Source: Gammaproteobacteria bacterium
GTDB taxonomy: Bacteria; Pseudomonadota; Gammaproteobacteria; Tenderiales; Tenderiaceae
DNA: 64,000 nucleotides
Assembly (NCBI GenBank): GCA_021731365.1
Contig: JAKFXL010000011.1
Location: 34,260 to 98,259 of the forward strand
Direction of reading: 5' to 3'
Shown here piece after piece: positions 54,752 through 64,000 of this stretch (its first letter is position 1; every line of letters begins with the position of its first letter). The notes under the pieces were generated by a model that did not search any database, was not told where the DNA came from, and saw only the letters and a program-made list of their open reading frames with translations. The position numbers and the translations under genes were made by a program.

Positions 54752-55447
54752 TTACTGCTTAGCCCCCTTTTTGGCAGCAGACCGTTTGAGGCACTGATCA
54801 AGCCCTTGCAGCAGATTGCCAAGTTTCGCCATCGTGCGCGTAAGCGCCTGCCCAGCCTCGATCTCCCGCGCCGACATCAATTCAGCCACCCGCTGGCGAT
54901 TGTCCGCCGCATTGTTGGTGCTGGCAGAGCCATTGGCCGCTGACAGGTTGTAAAGCGCATACGCAACCACGCGCAACGGTGGCACACCTTGGCCACTCTC
55001 ATACATTGCGCCAAGGTTATTTTGGGCCGAGGCATTACCCTGTTCCGCCGCCTTGCGATACCAGACCACCGCCTCTTTGTAATCCTGCGGTACACCTTGG
55101 CCGTTGGCGTACATGAAGCCGAGGCCAAATTGGGCTTTGGCATCATCCTGCTCCGCCGCCTGGCGAAACCAGACCACCGCCTCTTTGTAATCCTGCGGCA
55201 CACCTTGACCGTTGCCGTACATGACGCCGAGAATGAGTTGAGCCAAGGCATCGCCCTGCTCGGCCAGTGGCAACCATTCCTCAAAGGCCTTCCTGAAATC
55301 GCCGGAGTTGGCGGCAGACAACCCTTCATCAAAACCAGCGTGCGCCACCCAACTGATGGCCATCGCAATACCGAAAACAATATTTTTATATTTATAACGC
55401 CGCCATCGACACGATCTTGCACTTTGCCTAAATCCAAGTGGCAACAT
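54752..55447 (-). CDS. Exported SEL1-repeat protein
   Basis: About 231 residues. An N-terminal hydrophobic stretch (NIVFGIAMAISWVAHA) looks like a signal peptide after a basic region, so the start may lie further in. Three SEL1 repeats follow at about residues 70-180: AQLILGVMYGNGQGVPQDYK, AQFGLGFMYANGQGVPQDYK and AQNNLGAMYESGQGVPPLRV. The tail is helical and basic (KRSAAKKGAKQ). SEL1 repeats are protein-protein scaffolds; the partner is unknown. It abuts the J-domain-like gene. Confidence 0.85.
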   Translation of the reverse strand: MLPLGFRQSARSCRWRRYKYKNIVFGIAMAISWVAHAGFDEGLSAANSGDFRKAFEEWLPLAEQGDALAQLILGVMYGNGQGVPQDYKEAVVWFRQAAEQDDAKAQFGLGFMYANGQGVPQDYKEAVVWYRKAAEQGNASAQNNLGAMYESGQGVPPLRVVAYALYNLSAANGSASTNNAADNRQRVAELMSAREIEAGQALTRTMAKLGNLLQGLDQCLKRSAAKKGAKQ

Positions 55448-55450
55448 CAC

Positions 55451-56560
55451 TCAAAAGAACGGATCAAACTCCGGCTCAGGAATCCGGTAGCCCTTTAACC
55501 ATTGCTTGAGCTGCTGCACATCCTTGAAGCGCCGTAACTCCTCCTGAATACGGGGGATCATCTCCCGCACCGTGCGGATGTCCGCTTCAAGCATCTTGGC
55601 AATACGTTTGGGCGTCATCACTTCGAAGGGGCTGACCTGCATCATGGTGCCGATCTGCATCTCCATCAGCATCACCTCTTCGCGCAGTTCGTCGAACTGG
55701 TTTTGCAGCAGCTTGTTGTAGTGTTTGAGGCGATCTTCGGCGATGGTATTGAGTCCGCCCTGGTCGATCTGCTCGATGGCCAGTTGCAGCTCCAGCAGTT
55801 GCAGCAGGTCCTTGTTGCCGTAGGCGACGGTCACCTTCTGCATCAGCCCGGTCTTACGCTCGCGCTCAACAGGGTCCGGCTCGCGGTCGGGGTGTAGGGC
55901 CGCCACCAGCTGGCGGTAGACGGCCTGGATCGACTTGCTGACATGGGTGGCCTCCTCCTGCTCACGCGCCTCTTTGGCCAGCTGTTTGGCGGTTTTCTTG
56001 CGTTTGGGACGGGCGGCCTCGGCTTGCTCCTGCTGCTGTCTGAATTTTTCAGCCAGCCTCTCTGCGGCACCGCGCGGGTCACGGGGGTCGAACTCCATAT
56101 CATCATCCAGCTCGATGCCAAACTCCTCTTGCACCCTCTTTTTCAGAAGCTCCGTCGCCATTTCGTCCATCTCCTGCACCTGCTCATCGAAGCCGTTTGG
56201 GCTGTATCTATCGTAGAGCGGTTTCAGGTCGTCGCGCTGGTGCTGACTGATGAGTTCATCGCAGGCTTCGCAGATCAGGTATGCCAGTTTCTCTTGCTGG
56301 CCGCGGGTGAGTTTATGCTGGGTGAACATCTTATCCAGCAGCAGCACCATCTCCGCCTGATGTTCACTCAAGGTTTTCCGTAACGGCTCCAGTTTTGTCA
56401 CCGCCTCCTGCTGGCAAAACAAGAGGCTCTCCTGCCATTCCGCCAGCAACTTTTTCTGTACCTCAATCTTTTTGATCAGGCCGTTGAACTTCTTCTGGGC
56501 GGGGGTCAGTGGTGCCTGCGCCTGCTCGGCCTTGATCCAGATTATCTGGGTGTGAGACAT
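55451..56560 (-). CDS. J-domain-like protein
   Basis: 369 residues from the ATG at 56560. Coiled-coil-rich N-terminus, a Lys/Arg-rich middle, and a J-domain-like segment near residue 225: IQAVYRQLVAALHPDREPDP with the HPD tripeptide that stimulates DnaK. A long helical C-terminus (residues ~270-369) ends in FDPFF. Related proteins are annotated as DnaJ-like chaperone fragments. The client is unknown. Confidence 0.82.
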   Translation of the reverse strand: MSHTQIIWIKAEQAQAPLTPAQKKFNGLIKKIEVQKKLLAEWQESLLFCQQEAVTKLEPLRKTLSEHQAEMVLLLDKMFTQHKLTRGQQEKLAYLICEACDELISQHQRDDLKPLYDRYSPNGFDEQVQEMDEMATELLKKRVQEEFGIELDDDMEFDPRDPRGAAERLAEKFRQQQEQAEAARPKRKKTAKQLAKEAREQEEATHVSKSIQAVYRQLVAALHPDREPDPVERERKTGLMQKVTVAYGNKDLLQLLELQLAIEQIDQGGLNTIAEDRLKHYNKLLQNQFDELREEVMLMEMQIGTMMQVSPFEVMTPKRIAKMLEADIRTVREMIPRIQEELRRFKDVQQLKQWLKGYRIPEPEFDPFF

Positions 56561-56716
56561 GACACTCCTCAAGTTAAGACAGCTGAAAGATACGGTTTTA
56601 TATCAACCGACTGCACCACGGTCAATGCCCATGCTGGGGCATCTGTGCTGTTTTATTAGGCCACAACAGAACCCCTGAATAACTTCTCCATGCCCAAAGC
56701 ACTTCGTGGTGAGCTT

Positions 56717-56800
56717 GTCGAACCATAAATGGAGAGCGTTTAACAATCATTACGTTATATCGACAGGCTCAGGGCGAGCAAGGCTATTCAGCGGTTACCT
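56717..56800 (+). repeat. Dispersed CTTCGACAGGCTCA family, copy 4 (long form)
   Basis: CGAACCATAAATGGAGAGCG, TTTAACAATCATTACGTT, CGACAGGCTCAGGGCGAGC, then GGCTATTCAGCGGTT. It shares this layout with the copy at 47803-47895. It fills most of the gap before acpS. GCCCAAAGCACTTCGTGG lies just upstream (about 56694). Confidence 0.65.
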
Positions 56801-56831
56801 GATATCCCCATCTATTTGTATTGCACCTACG

Positions 56832-57212
56832 CTACTCAAGCAACAGCGTCACAAACGCCACTGCATATGCCTCTTCATCGGAGATGCTGATATGACGTGC
56901 GCCGATGCCTAGTTCGCGGCAGAGTGTTTCGGCACGGCCATTCACTTCGATCAGGGGTTTGCCTTTTTCGTCGTGGCCGACGGCGATGTGTTGCAGTGAT
57001 AGCCCGTCACGAAAGCCGGTGCCCAGGGCTTTGGCCATCGCCTCTTTGGCGGCAAACCGTTTGGCAAGGTAGCTGACAGGTCTGGCCGCATTGCGGTAGC
57101 CTTCCAGCTCCGATGCCGCCAGAATCCGCTCGGCAAATCTGTCGCCGTGGCGTTCCAGCCCTTGGGCGATTCTGGCGATGGCGACGATGTCGGTACCGAT
57201 GCCAAAGATCAT
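56832..57212 (-). CDS. acpS: Holo-[acyl-carrier-protein] synthase
   Basis: 126 residues. Transfers 4'-phosphopantetheine to ACP. The [12 protein letters not shown] start (metal-binding Asp) and [18 protein letters not shown] (Glu/Lys) are the family motifs, followed by [18 protein letters not shown]. It overlaps pdxJ by 4 bases. Confidence 0.97.
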   Translation of the reverse strand: MIFGIGTDIVAIARIAQGLERHGDRFAERILAASELEGYRNAARPVSYLAKRFAAKEAMAKALGTGFRDGLSLQHIAVGHDEKGKPLIEVNGRAETLCRELGIGARHISISDEEAYAVAFVTLLLE

Positions 57213-57934
57213 TTGCGTCGTGCATCCAGCATTAACCGTTTCATTTCACTCACAGCAGGTTGCAGCCCGGTAAAAATTGCGCGGGCGATAATGGCGTGGC
57301 CGATGTTGAGTTCGCGCAGCTGGGGGATGGCGGCGATGGTGGCGACGTTTTGGTAGTTTAGGCCGTGACCGGCATTGACACAGAGCCCGGCGGCGGTGGC
57401 GTGTTCGGCGGCGGCAACGATGCGCTGATACTCTTTTTCTTTCGCCTGGTGCTCTTCCAGGTTGGCAAAGTGGCCGGTATGGATCTCTATGACGGGGGCA
57501 CCGACCTCGATGGCGGCGTCGATCTGTGCCAGATCAGGGCCGATAAAGAGTGATACCCGCACACCCGCTTCCGCCAGCTGCTGGCAGGCATCACGAATCC
57601 GTGATTTTTGTCCCAGTACATCCAGTCCACCCTCTGTGGTTAGCTCTTCGCGCCGTTCGGGCACCAGACAGCAATCTTCGGGTTTAATGCGGGAGGCGAT
57701 ACGCAGCATCTCATCGGTGACCGCCATCTCCAGATTCATGCGTGTCAGCAGGACACCCTTGATCATCTCAACATCACGCTCATTGATATGACGACGATCT
57801 TCGCGCAGGTGCAGGGTAATCAGGTCTGCCCCGGCCTGTTCTGATTCGATGGCCGCCTGGATCGGATCGGGATAACGGGTACCACGCGCCTGACGCAGCG
57901 TGGCTACATGGTCGATATTCACACCCAGATACAT
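57209..57934 (-). CDS. pdxJ: Pyridoxine 5'-phosphate synthase
   Basis: 241 residues from the ATG at 57934, preceded by a GAGGAG site inside the end of recO. Condenses DXP with 3-amino-2-oxopropyl phosphate. Conserved segments are [37 protein letters not shown] and [11 protein letters not shown]. recO-pdxJ-acpS is the classic gammaproteobacterial order. Confidence 0.97.
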   Translation of the reverse strand: MYLGVNIDHVATLRQARGTRYPDPIQAAIESEQAGADLITLHLREDRRHINERDVEMIKGVLLTRMNLEMAVTDEMLRIASRIKPEDCCLVPERREELTTEGGLDVLGQKSRIRDACQQLAEAGVRVSLFIGPDLAQIDAAIEVGAPVIEIHTGHFANLEEHQAKEKEYQRIVAAAEHATAAGLCVNAGHGLNYQNVATIAAIPQLRELNIGHAIIARAIFTGLQPAVSEMKRLMLDARRK

Positions 57935-57938
57935 CACT

Positions 57939-58709
57939 TTACTCCTCTGTTTTATGTAGATTGGCACTCTGCGCCGCAGCCGCGCCAGTGGTCCGTTGTA
58001 GATCTATCAATAGTTGCCGGCTGTGCAGGGGACGGCCACCCAGCTGCTGGTCCAGCGCGGCACGCATCAGCCGTTTGGCATCACGCAATACCTCAATCTC
58101 CGCCAGATCACCTGCGGCTAACGCCAGTAATGAACGCCCCCTGACCACAAGCAGCCCCTCGGTGACGGCCACCGGCCCGGCCCCCAGCTGGTAGCTGTAG
58201 TTGATCTCTGTATTGATGGCCGCGCCGGTGATGACGTCGTGTTCCAATACTAACGCATAACCCATCTCTTCCAGCAGCCGCATTTCAAACAGCCGCAGCC
58301 ACTGTTGCAACTGCTGGCCACCGCTCTCCTCCAACGGGCTTAACCGCCGCAGCAACGCCTGATAGTAGTCAAACAGTTCGGGATGGGGATCGTGGCGATG
58401 CAGCAGCCGTGTTAATAGTTCGTTGAGGTAAAAACCACTTAAGACCAGTGAGCCTTTCAATGGACAGGCAGCCCCGTCCATTTCAGCATCCACCAGTGTG
58501 CCCAACTCACCACGTCCCGACCAGGAGAGCAGCAGCGGCACAAACGGCTGTAACAGCGACTGCCAGCGCCCCTTGGGTTTTCGCACCCCCCGCGCCACCA
58601 ACCCCACACGACCATGGTTAAGGGTGAACACCTCCAGCAGCAAGCCACTATCCTGATAGGGGCGCTGGTGCAGGACGTAGGCGGGTTCCAGGGAGATGCG
58701 TTGATACAT
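57939..58709 (-). CDS. recO: DNA repair protein RecO
   Basis: 256 residues. Works with RecR and RecF to load RecA on gaps. N-terminal OB fold with [20 protein letters not shown] and [20 protein letters not shown], then a helical domain. The zinc-finger cysteines of some RecO proteins are absent, as in E. coli. It is upstream of pdxJ. Confidence 0.95.
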   Translation of the reverse strand: MYQRISLEPAYVLHQRPYQDSGLLLEVFTLNHGRVGLVARGVRKPKGRWQSLLQPFVPLLLSWSGRGELGTLVDAEMDGAACPLKGSLVLSGFYLNELLTRLLHRHDPHPELFDYYQALLRRLSPLEESGGQQLQQWLRLFEMRLLEEMGYALVLEHDVITGAAINTEINYSYQLGAGPVAVTEGLLVVRGRSLLALAAGDLAEIEVLRDAKRLMRAALDQQLGGRPLHSRQLLIDLQRTTGAAAAQSANLHKTEE

Positions 58710-58793
58710 AAAGGGGAGAGAGGTCCGGTCATTACCGTAAGTGTGGCGCTATTCTACCCTATGACCCCGTTAAAACCGACCCAGTCATGGTTG

Positions 58794-58834
58794 TAAAAAG
58801 GTGCGTTAAAGGAGACATCTCCCCATTAACGCAC
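58794..58834 (-). terminator. Terminator of the large lipoprotein gene
   Basis: Nested stem: GTGCGTTAA pairs with TTAACGCAC and an inner GGAG pairs with CTCC. On the minus strand a CTTTTT run follows. It lies 6 bases after the stop codon at 58841. Confidence 0.85.
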
Positions 58835-58840
58835 GGCTCG

Positions 58841-61822
58841 TTAACGGCTGATCTGGTACTGCCGCTGGCCGGTGCCCACGGTGACAGTTCTGCTGCTCAT
58901 GGCGGGCAGATTGTCATACCCGGCGTTGTGAACAGCGGTCAAGGTGATCTCGCGGCCAATATTCCACTCTATCCGTTTGTCATAACGATGGGGGGTATAA
59001 CCCACAACAGGTGACGCACTGGCAACATCAAGATCATTGTCAACAACCAGTTCTGGGGTCCGCAATGTTTTGGTAATGGTGATGGTGTGGTTGGCGGGGA
59101 TCAGGTACCAGCCCGCAATATCCACAATCGGCTGATCGGTGTCATCGTTATGCACGGTAAACTGTGTGCCGGAAAACCCCTTCTGTTCACTCTCACTGGC
59201 GTAAAAATTGGCGGGGGTCTGTATCTCACCAATTTTTAGTGACTCATACTCATACTGTTTTCGTTGCTGCAACAGTGGGCCAAGCTCAGGGCAGTCGCCT
59301 GGAGAATCGACCGACTTTGTCCAGTGGGCAAGATAGAGCGGGGAGAGTGGGGCCGTTGCACTGTCACCCGCGACTAAATAGTCAAAGGTAAAGCTGTAGA
59401 CGGCCTCACCAACGTTAATATCAGCCGTTGCAAACTCGCCATCAAAATGGGGCAGATTGCTCCAGACACCATGATCGGCGGGCAACGTTGGGGTATCACT
59501 GCTCACCAACGCCTCAACACCCAATACCACGGCAGGGGGCTGCTGCGCCTGCCAGCCACTGCTGGTATGGTTTTGAATCTCGGCCACTGCCTGATACTCC
59601 CCCAGCACGGGGCAGGTATTGGTAACCGTACTGACAACTGCACGTACCTGCCACTCTGTGGCTGTTTTCAACCGGACGTTATGTTTACGCACCAGCGTCT
59701 CTACATGGCGGCTGGCATTGTGGCTGGCGGCCTCGCTGGGGCGAAGGTAAAACGCCTTGCCGGTATTGTTGGTAAAACTATAACTGTTGGCGGCAAAACG
59801 TCTGTTATGAAGCCCAGCCCGACTGTTAAAACCCGTGCTGCCAAAAAAGCCCTCGCCTAAATCAGCCACCGGTTTCAGGGTAAATGGCGAGACCACAAAA
59901 CTGGTTTTAAAGCTAAACAGCTTTTCACTGCTATTGCCCGCTTCGTCCGTCAGGCGTACCCGCACCCCCTGAGTGACCGCTGGTGTCGCCTCCAGCCATG
60001 CCGGTGCCAGGGTCTCGGTCGCCAGCGGCACCAGGTACTCCGTGCCAACGGCAGCAACCGTGCGCCATCCACCTACCGCCACCCCCTCTTTTTCATAACG
60101 CGCTTCAACCTTTACCTTGCTGCCGGAACCCACACCATCGAGCAGTGGCTCACTGGCGCTCAGGGCAAAATAGGGGATGGCACTGCTGTCGAGTGCGGCA
60201 CGATTGATTACAACCCCGGCCAGATCGGCCCGCGCTGTTTCGATACGCAGCGGCACCCCGTTGTCATCTTGCAGCGGGGCGCGGGTAACAGTGCCGGCCA
60301 GATCAAACTGCGCCTGACTGTGACCACCCCCTGCACCAAACTGTGGTGCGGTCTGGTCCAGGGCAACAACCATTTCGGTGTCGTGGCGGTTCCCGGCAAG
60401 ATCAATGATAGTGACCGGAATACTGTTTCTGCCAACACTCAACGTCAGCGCCACCTGCCCCTTACCCTGTTGCAGCGGTATCTGTTTATCCTGAACCAGC
60501 AGACGCCAGACACCGGCGCTGGTATCCCCCACGGTAAAGGTAGCCAGATAGTCCTGCTGGTGGGTGACCGGCGCAGAGGTCAGGTTAATAAAGGGGGCGC
60601 TGTTATCAATATTAAGTGTAAAGCTGCGGATCACCTCGTCACCCAGCTGGTTTTTTGCCGTGACTTGCAACTGGTGTGGGCCATCGCTATAGGCAGTGGT
60701 ATCAATACGAACCGTCGGCGTAGCGGGATTAGCCGCATCGCCGATCCAGAGGCCATCCAGCTCAAAGCGGACCGCGGCCACCGCACCGGGGTGGTCAACC
60801 AGCAGCGCAAACGCAATCGTACCGTTATGGTAAAAACTCTCCGGCTCCACCGAGTAGATATTAAAACTGCCTACACTGTTACTGGCAGGCACAGGCAGCA
60901 GCGCCGCACTCCTGGTCGCCATGCCCTGCGCCACCGGCAACAGATCACTGGCAGCAGCGGCGGTCCGGTTCAGGGGATGGGCCGCCATGGTCAGCAGCTG
61001 CTGCGCCAGCCCCACCCGATAGAAATCGGCATTCAGCGGCACAATACCAAACGCCAGATCCATCAAACCATCACCGTTTAGATTCAACCCCCGGCCATCA
61101 AGACGGCCATCGGCCCGCAGATCCGCCGCCATCAACTGGCTTAAAGCAATAGTACTGAAGGTGGATTGTGCGGCCGCCCCATTCTGGTCACTGGCCCACT
61201 GGGACCAGCTGGCCAGCGCCGCCAGCTGAAACCCATACAGCTGTTCGCTGCTTAAGGGACTCCCCTGGCCAGACTCGGCAATACTGCGCGGAAATGTCGC
61301 CACCACATCCACGCCAAACAGCTGCGACACCTCACGATTGGCGGCAGTAATAGCCGCCTGTACCGTGCCCCCCTGAGCAATTTTGTATTGTGCCAACGCT
61401 GCCGCCAGATGGGTCAGCGGGGTGACCATGGTGGTCAACGGTTGGCCAGAGCGATAGTCGCTCACCGCCGTCAGCTGCTGTGCACCATTCAGCTCGATAC
61501 GCTGACCGCTCAACAGCTCGTTGTAATAACCACCGCTGATCTCAACCAGTACCGGGCGGTCTTTGGAACGTAACTCAAGGGAGTATGCCCCCGTGCTATC
61601 AGTGGTAGTGCTGGCCAGCAGCGCCCCTTTCACCCCGTCGTCAAAGGCAAACACCCGAACATCCGCAGTGGCAATGGGATCATCCACCACAAAACCACTG
61701 ACCGTACCGGTGGGACGCTGAGATGGAATATCAACATCAGAGCTGCCGGGCACCCCATTACACGAAGAGAGCGCCACTGCCGCCGCCATCCACACCCCAG
61801 CTGTTAATCCCTTATGCAACAT
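58841..61822 (-). CDS. Large outer-surface lipoprotein with Ig-like repeats
   Basis: 993 residues from the ATG at 61822, which follows an AAGGTGA site. The lipoprotein signal ends at LSSC. A carboxypeptidase-regulatory-like segment (GTVSGFVVDDPIATADVRVF, then STGAYSLELRS) is followed by a helical domain, a calcium-binding-like DLRADGRLDGRGLNLNGDGL, and Ig-like strands with DGLWIGDA and FTLNIDNSAPFINL. The C-terminal ~300 residues are beta-rich and unrecognised. No LPXTG, autotransporter barrel or enzymatic motif is seen. The protein is likely an adhesin or matrix protein. It is co-transcribed with the upstream beta-barrel gene (10-base gap). Confidence 0.8.
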   Translation of the reverse strand: MLHKGLTAGVWMAAAVALSSCNGVPGSSDVDIPSQRPTGTVSGFVVDDPIATADVRVFAFDDGVKGALLASTTTDSTGAYSLELRSKDRPVLVEISGGYYNELLSGQRIELNGAQQLTAVSDYRSGQPLTTMVTPLTHLAAALAQYKIAQGGTVQAAITAANREVSQLFGVDVVATFPRSIAESGQGSPLSSEQLYGFQLAALASWSQWASDQNGAAAQSTFSTIALSQLMAADLRADGRLDGRGLNLNGDGLMDLAFGIVPLNADFYRVGLAQQLLTMAAHPLNRTAAAASDLLPVAQGMATRSAALLPVPASNSVGSFNIYSVEPESFYHNGTIAFALLVDHPGAVAAVRFELDGLWIGDAANPATPTVRIDTTAYSDGPHQLQVTAKNQLGDEVIRSFTLNIDNSAPFINLTSAPVTHQQDYLATFTVGDTSAGVWRLLVQDKQIPLQQGKGQVALTLSVGRNSIPVTIIDLAGNRHDTEMVVALDQTAPQFGAGGGHSQAQFDLAGTVTRAPLQDDNGVPLRIETARADLAGVVINRAALDSSAIPYFALSASEPLLDGVGSGSKVKVEARYEKEGVAVGGWRTVAAVGTEYLVPLATETLAPAWLEATPAVTQGVRVRLTDEAGNSSEKLFSFKTSFVVSPFTLKPVADLGEGFFGSTGFNSRAGLHNRRFAANSYSFTNNTGKAFYLRPSEAASHNASRHVETLVRKHNVRLKTATEWQVRAVVSTVTNTCPVLGEYQAVAEIQNHTSSGWQAQQPPAVVLGVEALVSSDTPTLPADHGVWSNLPHFDGEFATADINVGEAVYSFTFDYLVAGDSATAPLSPLYLAHWTKSVDSPGDCPELGPLLQQRKQYEYESLKIGEIQTPANFYASESEQKGFSGTQFTVHNDDTDQPIVDIAGWYLIPANHTITITKTLRTPELVVDNDLDVASASPVVGYTPHRYDKRIEWNIGREITLTAVHNAGYDNLPAMSSRTVTVGTGQRQYQISR

Positions 61823-61832
61823 GGCAGTCACC

Positions 61833-62435
61833 TTAGTAGCGATAAAGCAGTACGGCGGAAATGACAAGTTCACTCACACCCTCGGCCAGTGGCACCGCCT
61901 GTTCCAGCTTAAGTGCCCCACCCCAATCACGACTGATACGCCGCTCCAGCACCATGTTCAGCAACAGCGTGGCATGAAGTCCATCACGATCCGGATAGGT
62001 GCCAATCAGATAACCATCACTATCAACCGTATGGCGTTTTTGAAATTGGTCATAGGAGAGCTGCAACCCCACCCCCAGCCACGGCACAATCGCCGGACTC
62101 AGCAGCACACTTTTTTGCAGGGAGAGTCGCGCCCCCAGCTGTCTGGACTCCTGACCGATCTTACCCGGTGCCGCATCCAGCGCACTCTCCTGATAGAACA
62201 GCTCACCCCAGTAGCGGGTGTCGTAACGCCAGGTGTCGGTATAGACAAGGTTTAGCGGGCGTAACGCCCAATCGTGACGAGTCGCAGCATCGGGATCATC
62301 AACCGTGGCATAGGCCACACCGAGTGAATAACCCCAGCGCCCCGCTTGTTCAGGCATGCCGATGGCAGCAGCAAAGGCATTGCCACTGACCAGACAGACA
62401 CTTAACAGCAGATATCTAAAATCCATTTTCAACAT
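61833..62435 (-). CDS. Small outer membrane beta-barrel protein
   Basis: About 200 residues from the ATG at 62435 (GGGAG site). A signal peptide (FRYLLLSVCLVSGNAFA) is followed by alternating amphipathic strands with aromatic ends (RWGYSLGVAYATVDD, PWLGVGLQLSYDQFQ, DWGGALKLEQ), ending VISAVLLYRY, an aromatic C-terminus typical of outer-membrane proteins. I do not recognise the family. It sits immediately upstream of the large lipoprotein gene, so it may be its membrane partner. This is inference. Confidence 0.7.
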   Translation of the reverse strand: MLKMDFRYLLLSVCLVSGNAFAAAIGMPEQAGRWGYSLGVAYATVDDPDAATRHDWALRPLNLVYTDTWRYDTRYWGELFYQESALDAAPGKIGQESRQLGARLSLQKSVLLSPAIVPWLGVGLQLSYDQFQKRHTVDSDGYLIGTYPDRDGLHATLLLNMVLERRISRDWGGALKLEQAVPLAEGVSELVISAVLLYRY

Positions 62436-62575
62436 TGATTGAAAGCTCCCGTTTTCAACCGCCGGCCCTTTCACATCCGGGACCGCAACATAAATATGGT
62501 TAACTAACCCAACACTCTAAAAACCAACCCTACACCCCTGCCAGAACAGCAGGCAGGCCAAAACAGATCTCATAG

Positions 62576-64000
<1,425 letters not shown>

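Overview
The window looks like a chromosomal segment of a free-living, Gram-negative gammaproteobacterium. It carries an LPS export and Kdo block (kdsD-kdsC-lptC-lptA-lptB), rpoN with a regulatory PTS branch, ubiCA, spoT, gmk and rpoZ. Gene orders such as gloB/methyltransferase/rnhA/dnaQ and gmk-rpoZ-spoT support this. The mixture (short-form HPr kinase beside rapZ, a MEKHLA protein, a SoxB-like phosphatase) suggests an environmental lineage near Chromatiales, Thiotrichales or Methylococcales. That placement is inference. No rRNA, tRNA or CRISPR array was recognised.

Layout. 1-7.77 kb: dnaQ (cut by the left edge), rnhA, a methyltransferase, gloB and mltD, then an operon encoding a Nudix-like protein, a MEKHLA protein, ModB and ModC, and a SlyD-type FKBP. 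7.77-19.35 kb: an accessory island, AT-richer in parts, with attC-like integron recombination sites but no integrase. It holds small cassette-like genes (a hypothetical protein, a VOC protein, a membrane protein, an FRG-domain protein and, loosely, DUF2798), two near-identical 255-bp palindrome-bounded elements, an IS30 fragment and other gene debris. It also holds an exported RidA-like protein, a large SoxB/5'-nucleotidase-like enzyme, a Spy-like protein and a catalase. 19.36-43.63 kb: a long run of core genes on the minus strand: ceramidase-like, DUF481, EAL/HDOD, mgtE, the PTS/rapZ/rpoN/lpt/kds cluster, a Ca2+/Na+ antiporter, ubiAC, recG, ridA, spoT, rpoZ, gmk, a broken LuxR gene and yicC. 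43.8-54.6 kb: mainly plus strand: a large hybrid kinase facing a response regulator, then rph, rdgB, trhP, a GT2/GtrA/YdjC sugar cluster and bcp. 54.75-64 kb: minus strand: SEL1 protein, J-domain-like protein, acpS, pdxJ, recO, a 993-residue lipoprotein with a small beta-barrel partner, and a Pro-Glu-repeat membrane protein running off the right edge.

Functional links. The rpoN region pairs Enzyme I, HPr (with both His15 and Ser46), an EIIA-Man-like protein, EIIA-Ntr, HPr kinase and RapZ with no sugar permease, so it is probably a purely regulatory phosphorelay. The usual hpf gene between rpoN and ptsN is missing. The kds/lpt genes make and export the LPS core. The modBC operon lacks modA and instead carries a Nudix-like protein whose catalytic glutamates are replaced, plus a MEKHLA protein. 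Several families of short palindromic or dispersed repeats are scattered through the window, and one has become the C-terminus of RdgB.
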